Positions 9,715 through 20,444 of a stretch of DNA of 64,000 bases are shown here, piece after piece. The stretch comes from Endotrypanum monterogeii (taxonomy: Eukaryota > Euglenozoa > Kinetoplastea > Trypanosomatida > Trypanosomatidae). The notes beneath the pieces were generated by a model. It searched no databases and was not told the origin of the DNA. It saw only the letters and a list, made by a program, of their open reading frames with translations. A program made the position numbers and the translations under genes. The stretch's first letter is position 1. Each line of letters begins with the position of its first letter. The stretch covers positions 1,374,195 to 1,438,194 of the forward strand of contig CM007316.1 of assembly GCA_000333855.2 (NCBI GenBank), given 5' to 3'.

Positions 9715-12033
9715 ATGAGGTTGGAATGGTTAAAGCGTCAACTACTGCAAAAAAGTGCGGGGCGCGTTACAGATAGCCGCGTTTCACAACGGCACAGGAG
9801 AGGTCCCTCATCCACATCAAGCGGCAATGCCACAGGTCCTTCGATGCCGAGGACGATATCACGCAAGCAGAGCGCGTATGTTATTGCAGAGAAGATGGAG
9901 AGCGCCGGGTGCTCATGTCTGCTTGTGGGACGTCGAAGACAACAGTCGCTTTCTTCCTCATCTGCACAGCAGCGTTCTCGCGTGGTGCTTCCCGGAGTTT
10001 CCCCTGGCACGGTACTTCGTACGCGCGCTTCAGTTCTCGAATGGATTCTCCAGTTCAGGCAGCTGCCCTCTTGTAATGAGTACACTGTTTTGATGATGGG
10101 CGGTAGGCCAGTCTCATGCCATGCTGGTGACGCAGGTGTACCCGCATTGCCTTGCGGAATGGCGGCAACAAATGCGTGTCTGCGGTGCCCGTGGATGGCG
10201 GTCGGGGCTAGCGGTGCGAGTTCTTCTGCGAAGCAGGCCTGCTGGCGCGCCTCTCTCGAGAGCGCCGTGCGGGAGATGTCGGCCTCCTACACTCCGATGA
10301 GCGATGCGGTCGACAGGGACCAAGTCTATGACGGTGCCATGCGCTGCTGCTCCTTCTCAGAGCCATTCACAGTGGCGGTGACGCCCAACAGACTTTCGGG
10401 CCTTCAGCTGTTTTTTTCGAGGGTGTCGTCCTCTGAAAATCCGACCCTGACGCCCTGCGGTCAGGTGGACTCCTCAATGCTTTCTTCAGACATATCTTGT
10501 GCTACGAGAGTAGTGGTGTGCATCGAGCGGGAGGGCTTATCCCGTCCTCCATCTCTGCCCACTCACGTGGGTCACGGCGAGTCGACGGATTCAGCTGAAC
10601 TTCCAGAGATTCCTACGAATTCCTCTTCCACGGGGCTTAGCTGTGCGCGGGAGTGTCTGCTGGAGACGCTCGAGCAGAAGCGACTTGTCCCCACTCTTGA
10701 GCATTGGGCTGCGCAACTCCCCACCTCCACACAAGCGTCCCTCCTCGGCGTCTTCATTTCTCAACCGTACACGTCGGGCCCGCGTCTGGCAACGAGGACC
10801 TCATTGCAGGTGGTCCTCACGGTGGAGCGCAACAGAGATGTCCTCGGTGTGCACAGTCCTTTGTGCAGTCCGTCCCACCCCGCAGATCTCCTCTCTACAG
10901 AGGAACAGCAACTGGTGGAGGTGGTCACTGCAGCAGCTCCACTCATTCACGAAGTCGAGGTACTTGTCTGGATTCTGGATGCGTCGACCGAGGTGCGGGG
11001 GGCAACTGCCGAACAAACCGCTCTGCACCGACTTCATCCAGTTGTTTGTCGTGGCTGCTCACTGGAGGAGGTGCAGTGCGAGAAGTGGCGAAGCAGTACT
11101 AAATCTGTGAGATATGAGATGAAGGCCGGTAAGGTGCAGCGCCAGCGAGTTTCGCAGATGGTGCGGTGCTGGTGTCATCCTTTGAACAAAGAGATTTCCG
11201 TTAGCGTGCCTCCTTATCACGCAGCTATATCAGCTGTACCTTCTCAATGGTGGAGGGAGGCGTGCCACCGTGAATCTCTCTCAAGGCGCAATACTCGGAA
11301 TACAACACTGTTATCTCCTGTACTTCCTCTCTGTGCCGCGGCTGGCAATGTGGCGCCGAGATTCGCCGATGAAATCCCCCGACGCCTTCCGTGGATTCCG
11401 ACTTTTTGGCGTCACGCGGGCGCTTTGGATGCCTGCAGTTCCATGCTACTCAGTCTTATCCTGGAGAACATGTCGTTGGCCACCGGGGAAACGTCTGCGA
11501 TCGCCGAAGGTGGCGCGCGTCACCGACGAGCAAGCGTCGAAGTGTACGCTCCTCCGCTTTCTGCCCGGTTGTCATCAGTAGTCGCCGGCGCAGATGTTGG
11601 CGCGTGGGCCGGGCAATCCATACTAGACTGTGCGGTGGTGGAACTTGCGAGAGAGCTACGGCGCATAGATACTTCCACTAATGAGTCGGAAAGGGCTGCT
11701 CATTCACGTTCCAGTGATGTATTGTTCTCGTCAACATCGTCGACCCCACGACGTGTGCTTGTGTCTGTGCGAGGGGCTGACAACGCAGTCAAGGCTCTTA
11801 CAACAGCATACGTCGAGGAGATATTGCTGTCAGTTAGGACACAACCTGTGCGCCTATGCTTCTACGAGTGCACCTTAACCATGAGCACTGCTGCACTCGC
11901 CACACAAGTGGCTCTGACATTGCACTACGCGCAAGGCAACCGTCTATCCGTTTCTGTCGACACTGGTATTGTGAATGTCGACCCACTCGCCTCGTCCTAT
12001 ATGGCTTACGCGTGTGTGTCGCTGAGTGTGTGA
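9715..12033 (+). CDS. Conserved-type hypothetical protein, 772 residues
   Basis: I do not recognise a family. The N-terminal 60 residues are basic and Ser/Arg-rich. The body is a mix of Cys- and Ser-rich stretches with several hydrophobic strand-like segments, and no clear transmembrane helix. Near residues 300-360 there is a helical segment with a Leu-rich face (CLLETLEQKRLVPTLEHW) followed by strand-like sequence. The C-terminal 100 residues look like a compact alpha/beta domain. The start is the first ATG after a strong acceptor at 9685; the longer frame upstream translates the CA repeat and is rejected. Codon use is like the neighbouring genes, so the gene call is firm although the role is unknown. 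Confidence 0.85.
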   Translation: MRLEWLKRQLLQKSAGRVTDSRVSQRHRRGPSSTSSGNATGPSMPRTISRKQSAYVIAEKMESAGCSCLLVGRRRQQSLSSSSAQQRSRVVLPGVSPGTVLRTRASVLEWILQFRQLPSCNEYTVLMMGGRPVSCHAGDAGVPALPCGMAATNACLRCPWMAVGASGASSSAKQACWRASLESAVREMSASYTPMSDAVDRDQVYDGAMRCCSFSEPFTVAVTPNRLSGLQLFFSRVSSSENPTLTPCGQVDSSMLSSDISCATRVVVCIEREGLSRPPSLPTHVGHGESTDSAELPEIPTNSSSTGLSCARECLLETLEQKRLVPTLEHWAAQLPTSTQASLLGVFISQPYTSGPRLATRTSLQVVLTVERNRDVLGVHSPLCSPSHPADLLSTEEQQLVEVVTAAAPLIHEVEVLVWILDASTEVRGATAEQTALHRLHPVVCRGCSLEEVQCEKWRSSTKSVRYEMKAGKVQRQRVSQMVRCWCHPLNKEISVSVPPYHAAISAVPSQWWREACHRESLSRRNTRNTTLLSPVLPLCAAAGNVAPRFADEIPRRLPWIPTFWRHAGALDACSSMLLSLILENMSLATGETSAIAEGGARHRRASVEVYAPPLSARLSSVVAGADVGAWAGQSILDCAVVELARELRRIDTSTNESERAAHSRSSDVLFSSTSSTPRRVLVSVRGADNAVKALTTAYVEEILLSVRTQPVRLCFYECTLTMSTAALATQVALTLHYAQGNRLSVSVDTGIVNVDPLASSYMAYACVSLSV

Positions 12034-12396
12034 GGTAACACGCGGTCATGGGGGAAGGTTTTTTTTTTTTTTGTTGTGTGTGTGTGCTTGTGTGTGCCAT
12101 GTTTGTGGCTCGCTTTGTGCTGATTCTCGTAGCTCAAAAAAAAAAAAAACAGGAGATCTCAAGGTGTAGTCGCCATAAAAAAAAAAGGAGAGTGCCGTGC
12201 ATAGCCATCAGCTTTACGCCCCCGCCTCATTTATTATTATTATTTTTTTTCCTTTGGTCGTCTTGTTTTAATTTTCCTCAGCGTTCCTCTCTTTACGCGC
12301 ATAAAAATTCCTCACAGACCACGCAGAGGGAAAAAGAAAAGTTGATATCCCCACACGAGGGAGGGCTCCTCCTTCTCTCTTTGCCAAGAGAGGACG

Positions 12397-12437
12397 ACAC
12401 ACACACACACACACACACAGACACACACACACACACC
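12397..12437. repeat. (CA)n microsatellite
   Basis: About 40 bases of CA with one AG interruption. Confidence 0.9.
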
Positions 12438-12860
12438 AGAGACGACCAATTTTTTTTTTTTTCATTGCGAACACACCTCCTAGGCGGGCGAGCGGATGTT
12501 CATTGGGCCGCTATGATTACTGTCTGTGCACCCGCCACTCTCGCCATTGCCGTTTTTGTTTTGTTTTGTTTGGAAAACGAACGCAGAAACCCACTAGGAG
12601 GTGAAGTATGTCTCTGTTGTGGATCGTTTGCTGCCTCCCTCCCTCTCTCCCCCCTCGATTCAGATGGCGTCCTTGCCCTCGAGCTTTTTCACGCTTCCCT
12701 GCTACTTGCTCCTCTCCTTTTTCTATCTCCCCCCCCCCAAAAAAAAAAAAAAGTACGAAGGTATAATCACGTGTGCCGATATATTTTTTCCTCCGTTGAG
12801 CTCTCTGTGTTCAGTAATTCGTGTGTATGTGTGTGCCTCTCCCTCATTATCTAAATTATT

Positions 12861-12862
12861 AG
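12861..12862 (+). promoter_or_regulatory. Predicted spliced-leader acceptor for the gene at 12880
   Basis: A pyrimidine-rich run (about 12832-12852) is followed by the first AG at 12861-12862, 18 bases before ATG 12880. This fixes the start of a short gene whose frame is open further upstream. Confidence 0.55.
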
Positions 12863-12879
12863 CAGACAAAGGATTAAAG

Positions 12880-13152
12880 ATGTATTGCATCTCGCGCCGT
12901 GCTCTCCACACACCGTCGATTCGCTTCACGTATGCCCTTCTCAAGGGTGGTGGCGCCGCCGCCGCCGCCGCACCTCGTTTATCGACGGGAGAGCCGACGA
13001 GAGCCGCGCATGTGCCGACCATCTTGGAATCGTTTGACGAATTACCAAAGCATCTGCGCCCCCGCGTCTTTGGCGACACAGAGATCGATGTGATTCTGAT
13101 GGGCGGCGCTGCCCCGTACATACCGAAGCACCTCCAGAAGAAGAAAAAGTAG
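12880..13152 (+). CDS. Small basic protein, probably mitochondrial
   Basis: A 90-residue protein. The N-terminus (MYCISRRALHTPSIRF) is rich in Arg, Ser and aromatic residues and lacks acidic residues, which fits a mitochondrial targeting sequence. An Ala run follows, then a compact segment with DELPKHLRPRVFGD and an Ile/Val strand, and a Lys-rich tail of four lysines. I do not recognise the family; a mitochondrial ribosomal or respiratory-complex accessory protein would fit the size and charge but is only inference. The start is chosen from the nearby splice acceptor; an upstream extension to 12601 would run through a pyrimidine tract and an A homopolymer. Confidence 0.75.
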   Translation: MYCISRRALHTPSIRFTYALLKGGGAAAAAAPRLSTGEPTRAAHVPTILESFDELPKHLRPRVFGDTEIDVILMGGAAPYIPKHLQKKKK

Positions 13153-13539
13153 GCAAACAGAAAAAGGTATTTCCCACAAGGTGTACAATTGCCACATACG
13201 CAATTCTTCTACAGACCGAAGTGGCTTTTATCCCTTCACTAATATTGATCACTTCTATGGATTCTACTTCCCTCACGTATACACACGGCTCCTAACATAT
13301 ACATGGTTCAGTAGATGCGAGGCGCAGCAAGAAGCGGGTGAGGTCTTTCCCTCTTTCTCAGGGGTGTCACGCACTCCTCTACCCACAGACACCACCACCC
13401 CCTAGAAAAATATCCACACGCAACGGCAACAGAAGCAAAAACGCATGTCACGTGTTGGCCGGGTAGCCGCTGCCTGCGGCAACGAGTTGTTACACTCACA
13501 GGGAGGGGTAGACAATGAAGGGGGGAGTCGAAAAGAGGG

Positions 13540-13559
13540 TATATATATATATATATATA
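13540..13559. repeat. (TA)n microsatellite
   Basis: Twenty bases of AT dinucleotide in the spacer after the small basic protein gene. Confidence 0.85.
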
Positions 13560-14050
13560 AATATATTTAATGATTGTGTATTCGAGGAGTCGATCCAAAT
13601 CACGGTCGAGAAAAAAATGTATTTTTCTCCTCAACGTCAGCGACCTTACGGCCTCCCCCCATTGCTACGCTTCGAGACAAAGGACCGACTGACACACGCA
13701 CAGAGCGATGGAATGAGAGGTTGATGTCTCCTCCCCGCATTTGCTAATTTAACGACTGGGGAGGAGGCTGAGAAGAGATACAGTGGCCACATCAGTTGAT
13801 GCATCCCTTCTCGGCAGCGACAGAGGTTATCAGCGAGGGGAGGGAGGGGAGATGCCTGCTATTTCTCTCTTTCCGTTATACGTACATAAATATATACCCC
13901 ATGAGGTACAGGTCTGTCTGCTGAAGTGTGCCCTCTTCGTTGGGGCGTTATGTGACTGAGCTCGGACGAGCTTTGGTCCTCTTTTTTTCCTTGGTCGTCT
14001 TTCCTACTTTTTTTTTGTTTACGTATATGTGTAAAGTGTATGAATGATAT

Positions 14051-14055
<5 letters not shown>

Positions 14056-14086
<31 letters not shown>

Positions 14087-14104
14087 TGCATGCATGCATG
14101 CATG
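14056..14104. repeat. (TA)n followed by (TGCA)n
   Basis: A TA tract of 28 bases is followed after a few bases by about four TGCA units. The TGCA run is self-complementary. Confidence 0.9.
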
Positions 14105-14852
14105 TGTGTTTATGTGTGTGCGCGTGTGATTATGTATGCCTCCTCCCCCATAAGGGGTTTCTATTTGTGGTTGCTGCCACGCGGTTGGGCGTGTGCGCTA
14201 CAAGTCTTGTCTCACATCGAACCTGGTTGTAAACGAGAGAGAAAGAGGGGTCTCAATCGGCGAATGTTGTCCGAACGTGATGCATCCTCAGCACCTCGGC
14301 GGAGACACATGGTAACGGCCCCACATCAAAAAAAAAGAAAAAAGTGGTCGTGCGCCGCAATTTTTCTCTATCCATCATGCTTGCTTAACAGCACGGCTTC
14401 AGGCGTCACGCACACATATATATGCGTGGGTCACTGCGTGTGATTTCCCGGGTGTGTGAGATGATGCAGGGGGAATAACGGTGCTCCCAGCGATGGCAAG
14501 GGTCCGCACTTCTACCTCGGGACAACTGGCGTGTTAGCTGATGTTTGCAAAGAGTGATTTTCTATGAAATGTTCCGCGGTTGTTCATGTCTCGTAACCGA
14601 CATATGCGCACTTCGCCGCAAACATCTTCTTTTGTTTTGCCAATTTTTTTCATACTTCTACCTATTTGCATGTATGATGTGTGTCAACTTTGTCTCTTGG
14701 AAGGGGAACGGGGATCACTAGCCCGTGAAGTGTACATTTGTTAATAGCGCGCTGCAACACGCTACCCTCCGGGTGTTGAGTTTACCGACTGTTCTCTGGA
14801 ACTTCGCGCTCAAAATAGCCTCTGAACACATCATCTCACTTTAGGTCAAGAG

Positions 14853-14875
14853 ACACACACACACACACACACACA
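14853..14875. repeat. (CA)n microsatellite
   Basis: About 22 bases of CA dinucleotide. Confidence 0.85.
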
Positions 14876-15025
14876 ACCTATTTTGTAGTACACAGGCTGC
14901 TATATTTCGACCACATTCTCCATTGATAAACACTCTACTTGTGAGCGAGGAGTTGAGGCCATTGACTCGGGGAGAGAGAGATCCACGGGGGCCGAGTACA
15001 AATATTATTGCCACTACCACTTCTA

Positions 15026-15045
15026 ATATATATATATATATATAT
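15026..15045. repeat. (TA)n microsatellite
   Basis: Twenty bases of TA about 90 bases before the zinc-finger gene start. Confidence 0.85.
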
Positions 15046-15138
15046 CTGCTATTTTCTCTATCATTGAACCACAGAGGAGGTCTCGTTTTTTCTTCTTTCT
15101 CTTGTTTTTCTTTCTACATATTTGCGTGCGTCGCTGTG

Positions 15139-16962
15139 ATGAGTGCGACTCCACGGTTTCGTGCATCGATTGGGGCCTGCCGGAAGAGTCTCTCAGCATC
15201 GCGCAAGAGCTCATCCCTGAGCAGCGCCCCAGTCCACCCCCCGAACAATGCGAATACCAGTAATGGTAAGGAGGATGGCAGCGGCTTGATTGTAACTCGA
15301 GGCCTGCAAGAGATACTCGATCATGAGCGCAGATCACGTTCTATGAAGAAAGCGACGGCGACTGTCCCGTCGGAAGGCAGCTCAAAGTCGAAGGTGCGAC
15401 GCCGCGGCAGTGGCCAGGCGCCAAATTTTATTATTTGCTACCTCTGCGGCCGGCAGTTCGGCACGGCAAGCATCGACATTCACCGGCCGCAGTGCTACCT
15501 GAAGCGCCTCATCGCCTGGGAGCGTGGCGAACCCGCTACCCGCGGTCCGAAACCGCTGGACCCCAAAGACCATGAAAAGGCGATGTCACGCGTGGCAAAC
15601 ATCAAGGCCGCCAGCGGGTCTGCTGTGGGGGGTAGTGACCACCTTTACGCCAGCGGAAAAAGTTTTGGTGGTACGGGGAAACATTCCTCTTTGAGTGAGA
15701 TCGAGGCGTATAATCAACTGCAGATGAATGCTTTTAACGAGGTATCGCTTTCCCCCTGCCCTAATTGCGGCCGCACGTTCCTGCCGGACCGTCTGCAAGT
15801 TCACCTGAGGAGCTGTAGACCGGGAAAACCATTGAAGCCTCTCAGAGCGGTCGCGACGCCTGCAGCCCCCCCTGTGGTCACCCACGTCAAGTCGAGAGAG
15901 CCCATCCGTGCCGCAGCCCAGCACACGGGAGCTGCAGACAACGTTGACGATGATGTTCTGTCGAGTGCAGGACCGTCTCGCCAATCTCCGAGCCGGGCAA
16001 AAGTGAGCTCAGCGTTGAGAAAGGAAGACGCGGCAGTCACCTCGCCGCAGAGCCTGGATCGCGCCAAGTCCGCATCGAACATAAGTCATCTTTCTACTGA
16101 CTCTCCGATAGGTGGTGGTGCCGCTGCCGAGGAGCAGCACCGTGAGATTATTGAGGTAGAGCTCGAGTTGGATGATGATGACAGTCATCTGTCCCCGCCC
16201 CATCCAAACATCGAGCATCCATGCCCCTCTCCCGCAGCAATGCATCGGGATCCGAACTCGCTCGCCACCGCAGCAGCCAAACGACTTCCGCGAGAGTCAA
16301 GCTCAGTACGGCGACTATCCTCTTCACCAGTGGGCCCGGAGGAGCAGGCGAACGGCAACGGGAACGGGTGCGTCGGCTCCCAATCCCTCTCTTCAGAAAA
16401 GGAGTGCGCACACCCGGTTGCAGATGAACCGAGCCAATACGGGACGCGTGGAATTGCTCGCAGTGCTGATAGGCCTGAGGTGACGGAAGCGGCGCACGAT
16501 GAGGGCGACGCCGGTACAGATGCAGAACAACGCAGCGCTGCTCGATTCGGTGCTTCTGTGCAGGATGGCCCCGGCAGCGGCGCTGATCCGGAGCGACGCG
16601 GCACACGGAGGATCCAGCTGAACAACGTCTCGCGTTTTAAGAGTGTAACATCAAAGCTGAATCTTCAGAAAGAATCGGCTGAGGTACATCTCGTTCCGTG
16701 TACTCACTGTGCGCGGAAGTTTTTGCCGAGTCGCATTCAAAAGCATGAAAGCTGTTGCATCGAACGAAACAGGCCCCCGGCTGTGCGGAGAACTACCGCT
16801 CTTGCAACTCCGAGGCCTGCAAAGCCGACGCAAGCGGCTGTGGGGAAGAGCACTTCCGTGTGCAAGGCGAATTTTTGTGGTGGATGCGGCAGCAAAGTTT
16901 CTTTGGAAGGCCAGAGGTTCTGTACGGAGTGTGGGCTCGAACTGTACGTTGCGTCTGCGTAG
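15139..16962 (+). CDS. C2HC-type zinc-finger protein with C-terminal zinc ribbon
   Basis: A 607-residue protein with three fingers of the C-x2-C-x11-H-x3-C type (zf-C2HC_2/ZC2HC1-like). The first has Cys100, Cys103, His115 and Cys119; the second has Cys207, Cys210, His222 and Cys226; the third has Cys521, Cys524, His536 and Cys540 (or Cys539). A separate zinc ribbon closes the protein (Cys580, Cys583, Cys595, Cys598). Residues 230-510 are Ser/Pro/Glu-rich and probably disordered. Proteins with this finger are often cytoskeletal or ciliary in protists, so a flagellar or basal-body role is possible but unproven. ATG 15139 is the first in frame with typical coding sequence; no AG lies between the last pyrimidine tract and this ATG, so the acceptor is probably at 15073-15074. 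Confidence 0.9.
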   Translation: MSATPRFRASIGACRKSLSASRKSSSLSSAPVHPPNNANTSNGKEDGSGLIVTRGLQEILDHERRSRSMKKATATVPSEGSSKSKVRRRGSGQAPNFIICYLCGRQFGTASIDIHRPQCYLKRLIAWERGEPATRGPKPLDPKDHEKAMSRVANIKAASGSAVGGSDHLYASGKSFGGTGKHSSLSEIEAYNQLQMNAFNEVSLSPCPNCGRTFLPDRLQVHLRSCRPGKPLKPLRAVATPAAPPVVTHVKSREPIRAAAQHTGAADNVDDDVLSSAGPSRQSPSRAKVSSALRKEDAAVTSPQSLDRAKSASNISHLSTDSPIGGGAAAEEQHREIIEVELELDDDDSHLSPPHPNIEHPCPSPAAMHRDPNSLATAAAKRLPRESSSVRRLSSSPVGPEEQANGNGNGCVGSQSLSSEKECAHPVADEPSQYGTRGIARSADRPEVTEAAHDEGDAGTDAEQRSAARFGASVQDGPGSGADPERRGTRRIQLNNVSRFKSVTSKLNLQKESAEVHLVPCTHCARKFLPSRIQKHESCCIERNRPPAVRRTTALATPRPAKPTQAAVGKSTSVCKANFCGGCGSKVSLEGQRFCTECGLELYVASA

Positions 16963-17756
16963 GAATGAGTACGTTCATGCATGAAGGGGGGAAGACTTTG
17001 GGGGGACAAGGGGGATACTAGGGGTAAACAAAATGCCCAGAAAGCTGAGGAGACACAGTATGCATATACACATATACACATATACCTTTTTATTTATCTT
17101 TTTGGGTGTGGGGAGGAAGGGGGAGAAGATCGGTCGTACTTGACAGCTGTTGTTCGTGCTGTCCCCCCTTTGATAGCTTTGCAGGCTCGACTGCCAGAAG
17201 TCAGGCCAGTGAGTGTTTTTTTTTTCACCCTCTCCTCCTCCCTCGTTTTTACATTTTCATTCTGTTTTTTTTTGTTTTTTCTGTGCGATTTCTCTTTTTG
17301 CGATTATTTCCCCTTTTCTCCTTTGACGTCATCAGGGTCACACGCGGGTGGGCTATCCTTCCACCCCATGAGTGCACGTGTTTACACGCGTATATATGCA
17401 TGTGTGAGGCTGTTCCTCGGCTTGTGTCTTCTCCATACCGGCTTTCATCTACCGTGCGCTCGCCATAGCTGACAAGGAAGCTCTCTTTCATTTTTCCCCG
17501 TATCGCTTATATTTCTATGTACTGCGTGTAGCATCTCATGGTGTGCTACCCAAGTTCACACTCGGACAGGTGTACACGCGCTCGCACGCGGCACCCTGCT
17601 CAAAGGTTTGCCTATTTTGTTCGCATTGTATAGGTTTTTAACGTTCGATTTTTGGTAGTTGAATAAAACTCACACACTTATGGCACATGTTTTCCTGCAC
17701 GCGCTCATAGGCTGACGACTCTCTTGCTGTATTTTGTTTTCGTCTCAACCCCCCCC

Positions 17757-17796
<40 letters not shown>
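17757..17796. repeat. Compound (CT)n-(TA)n microsatellite
   Basis: CT dinucleotides pass directly into TA dinucleotides over about 40 bases. Confidence 0.9.
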
Positions 17797-18323
17797 TTAT
17801 CTGCACGTGTACAATATATGTTTTTGTTATGTTTGCTCTATGTCATGTGTAGAGGAGTGCGCATCATTTTCATGTAGCCATTCAAAAAAAAAAAATAGTT
17901 TATCCTTCGCACTGCAACGGCTCTGGTTGATTATGTTTACCGTTCTCTGCACACATGAGATAGAACCTCTATCGTTGGGAGACATGCGTATGTTTGTCAT
18001 CGCATACCCGCACGCTATCGACAATTCTTTTTTTTCCGCCACGATGGGAAGAGCATCGGATCTGAACAATTAAAAAACTGGGGGAAGGGGGGGGGGGCAA
18101 CCTAGTGCAGTGGTGGGTATGCACACTGCCAGTCACTTAAACCCGATCCTCCCTTTACTTCCTTTTTTTGCTCACCGGCACTCTTTTTTTTTTTTTTAGC
18201 GACGCTTGAGCTGATGGCTTTTGTTGGCATTAGTGACGTGCGTATGAACACATCGAAATTCGGAGGCATTTCTCTTCATACCCTCCATGTCATCTTGATA
18301 GGGTGCGTATGTATCTGTATACC

Positions 18324-18345
18324 TATATATATATATATATATATA
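18324..18345. repeat. (TA)n microsatellite
   Basis: About 22 bases of TA. Confidence 0.85.
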
Positions 18346-18785
18346 AATCTATTTATAGATGGTTGTTTCTCTCTCTGTAGGAGTGTAAGTATACATGTGG
18401 ACTTGCGCTTGCTTGTGTGTGAATAGGACAGCCAGGAAATATATTCCTGTATTCTGATTTGAAGTAAAAAAATAAAAAAAAACGTTTGTCGGATGTGGGC
18501 AGTTCTCGCGTGGGTTACGCCCCAGTACCTCTAAAGGTTTAATTCACTTGATCAAGAGCGTCACACCGCGCGCGTTGACATGGTTCTTAGTTTTGTGCTC
18601 CTCTCTATTTCTACTGCGTCGCTTTTCTATGAAAAAATTTTTTCTCGCACGTCTCATCATCTCTTTCCCTTTTCTTTGCCTCCCTCAAGAGTGCGCTCCT
18701 GGTAGACCGCCCCTCTCCTTTTCTTTACGCCTTAGCCTCTGTGTGTGTGTGTGTGTGGGGGGTTGTTCAGCAGCGGTGCAGCAGT

Positions 18786-19724
18786 ATGTCACTGGCACCT
18801 AATACCGGCTCAGTAGAGCTGACGGCCTACCGCGCGCATGTATCTCGCTTACTCGCAGAGGGTGAGCGGGTCGACAAACGAGCCTTCGATATCTATCGCA
18901 TACCCTCTATAGTGCGGGAGGAACGCTTCGGGGGCACCGCCGTTGCTGGCTCGCCAGATCAGGGTTTGCCAAGCCCAGGGTACAGCGTCGTCACCAACAC
19001 GAGCAGCACACCCAATAACAGCAGCCTTGCCGCCGTCATGTACACGGACGCATACGGGACATGCATTCAGTGTTCCGTGCAGGGGCTTCTGGGTCCGCCC
19101 CGCCCCGATCAGCCATCGGCTGGCCGACTGAACATACACGTTGAAGCACCCTTTGTGGAGCACATGTCTGGTGGTGCGAAGGGAGAGAACTATCGGTCTT
19201 TTCAGTACATGGTTACCAGTGACAGCGCTGATCTTCCTCTGCGGCAGTTGGAGGGTTACCTGGGCACAGTACTAGACGGCTGCTTTGATTTAAGACAGTT
19301 GAGCATATACGAGGGCGAGGCATGCTGGGTGCTCAACGTCAATGTTCTGCTATTGAGTTTTGACGGTGGTCTGCGTGCCGGTAGTCTCCACGCAGCTCTA
19401 GCGGCGCTTCACCAATTGCACCTGCCGCGGACGCGGTTGCCTAACGGAGACGTCATCGAGGGCCGCCAGTTGCAGCTTTCCTGCATGCCGGTTGCATGCA
19501 CCTTCGGGTTCTTGGCGGGCGCTCAGGTGCGCCTCGTCACAGATACCACAGCGATCGAGGAACAGATCTTGGATGGCCTCATCACAGTTGCAGTGGACGA
19601 AAGGAGCGGAATTATCGGTGTTCACCACACCGGCCGTTGTCCGTTGCTTCCTCAGACACTGACAGCTGCCGTTAAGCAGTGGATCGCCGCTTCTGGGGAA
19701 CTGCGCAAATCTGTATACGGGTAA
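18786..19724 (+). CDS. Exosome RNase PH-like subunit (Rrp42/Rrp43/Rrp45 class)
   Basis: A 312-residue protein with the fold pattern of RNase PH-type exosome ring subunits. The N-terminus has a conserved-type opening (GERVDKRAFDIYRIPSI). Near residues 180-210 is a strand-helix (LNVNVLLLSFDGG, then an Ala/Leu-rich helix), the typical signature of the eukaryotic Rrp42/43/45 group. The second half has a TDTTAIEEQ segment matching the post-hydrolase domain. The family forms the six-membered RNA-binding ring of the exosome, acting in rRNA processing and RNA decay. Trypanosomatid rings contain RRP41A, RRP41B, RRP45, EAP1, EAP2 and EAP4; I cannot tell which this is. A Ser/Thr/Asn-rich loop (about residues 60-80) is inserted in the N-terminal domain. 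ATG 18786 is the first after the acceptor at 18734-18735; the frame upstream reads the GT repeat. Confidence 0.82.
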   Translation: MSLAPNTGSVELTAYRAHVSRLLAEGERVDKRAFDIYRIPSIVREERFGGTAVAGSPDQGLPSPGYSVVTNTSSTPNNSSLAAVMYTDAYGTCIQCSVQGLLGPPRPDQPSAGRLNIHVEAPFVEHMSGGAKGENYRSFQYMVTSDSADLPLRQLEGYLGTVLDGCFDLRQLSIYEGEACWVLNVNVLLLSFDGGLRAGSLHAALAALHQLHLPRTRLPNGDVIEGRQLQLSCMPVACTFGFLAGAQVRLVTDTTAIEEQILDGLITVAVDERSGIIGVHHTGRCPLLPQTLTAAVKQWIAASGELRKSVYG

Positions 19725-20444
19725 TGCTGCTAACACACTGATTAAAACATTGATTCGGCGAGCTGCACGCTAGGGGGCGTATAGGTATGTGTGTGTGTGT
19801 GTGTGTGTGCAATTGTATAGCAGATATAGAGAGCACAATGGGCCATCAATGACTCGCGCACATCGCAGGAGGCGATGACAGCGTTCGCAGCGAGTGTGTG
19901 TTGTTCTTCGCCATTTTTCTTGTTTTTTTTTTTTGGAGATGCTCACTTTTCTTTCTAACTCGTGTAAGTCGTGCCCCCCCAAAAAAACCCTTGCCATCCC
20001 TCCTCTCCGGAAGGGAAACAAGTATAAACCAGCAATACCGTGGCGCGGGCGTGAATAGTGTGCTGGCTAACATTTCTCTCTCTTCCAAAGGCTGTGCTAA
20101 TGAGAGTTGGACGAGGAGGGGATACAGTACTACATTGTATGGTCACCTTTTGGGTATGCGACGGCGGTCTTCCGTCCTTCCTCCCTTTTGTTCCTTTGGA
20201 TCCGTCTCCAGCAGCGCCTCTCCATAATGTTCAAGGGGATACCAGGCATGTGGTAGGGTTACTTGGCCAAAGACCCCGAAAGCATGGATCTCTGTGTTTC
20301 CCTATCGAGCTGACGACATGTAGTCGATCTTGATTCACTTGCTCCATACTTGCATGTACGTCTGCAACTCTTTATCCCCCCCTCCCCCCCCTCAAACACA
20401 CCCATACGCAGGATGGGAACGCTCCACAGAAGCAGAAGAGAAAA
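19725..20444. other. Intergenic spacer
   Basis: About 0.7 kb with a GT tract (19787-19809), T and C homopolymers, and a C-rich tract (20371-20392) that precedes the acceptor for the RRM gene. No gene is supported. Confidence 0.75.
19787..19809. repeat. (GT)n microsatellite
   Basis: About 23 bases of GT dinucleotide in the 3' flank of the exosome gene. Confidence 0.85.

Larger units (their letters stand above)
12034..12879. other. Intergenic spacer
   Basis: T- and A-homopolymer-rich spacer with an interrupted CA microsatellite (12397-12437). A long frame in this interval simply reads through homopolymers and the CA repeat and is rejected. A pyrimidine tract with AG at 12861-12862 serves the next gene. 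Confidence 0.75.
13153..15138. other. Long intergenic spacer with AT and TGCA repeats
   Basis: About 2 kb without a supported gene. It holds TA tracts at 13540-13559, 14056-14083 and 15026-15045, a TGCA tetranucleotide run at 14087-14104, and a CA tract at 14853-14875. Between about 14440 and 14830 composition is more balanced, but no frame is convincing. The last acceptor candidate before the next ATG is AG at 15073-15074, followed by a second pyrimidine tract inside the leader. Confidence 0.7.
16963..18785. other. Long intergenic spacer
   Basis: About 1.8 kb of T-rich sequence with a compound CT/TA repeat (17757-17796), a TA tract (18324-18345), a GT tract (18740-18757) and several homopolymers. 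An open frame of about 75 codons from ATG 17840 has no coding-like support and is not called. Acceptors for the next gene are AG at 18688-18689 or 18734-18735. Confidence 0.7.

Noticed and set aside
12048..12854. Open frame of 268 codons before the small basic gene
   Set aside because: It translates T and A homopolymers and the CA repeat, and overlaps the acceptor region of the next gene.
17840..18073. ATG-initiated frame of about 77 codons in the spacer before the exosome gene
   Set aside because: Coding quality is weak, the frame includes an A homopolymer, and no clear acceptor precedes it.
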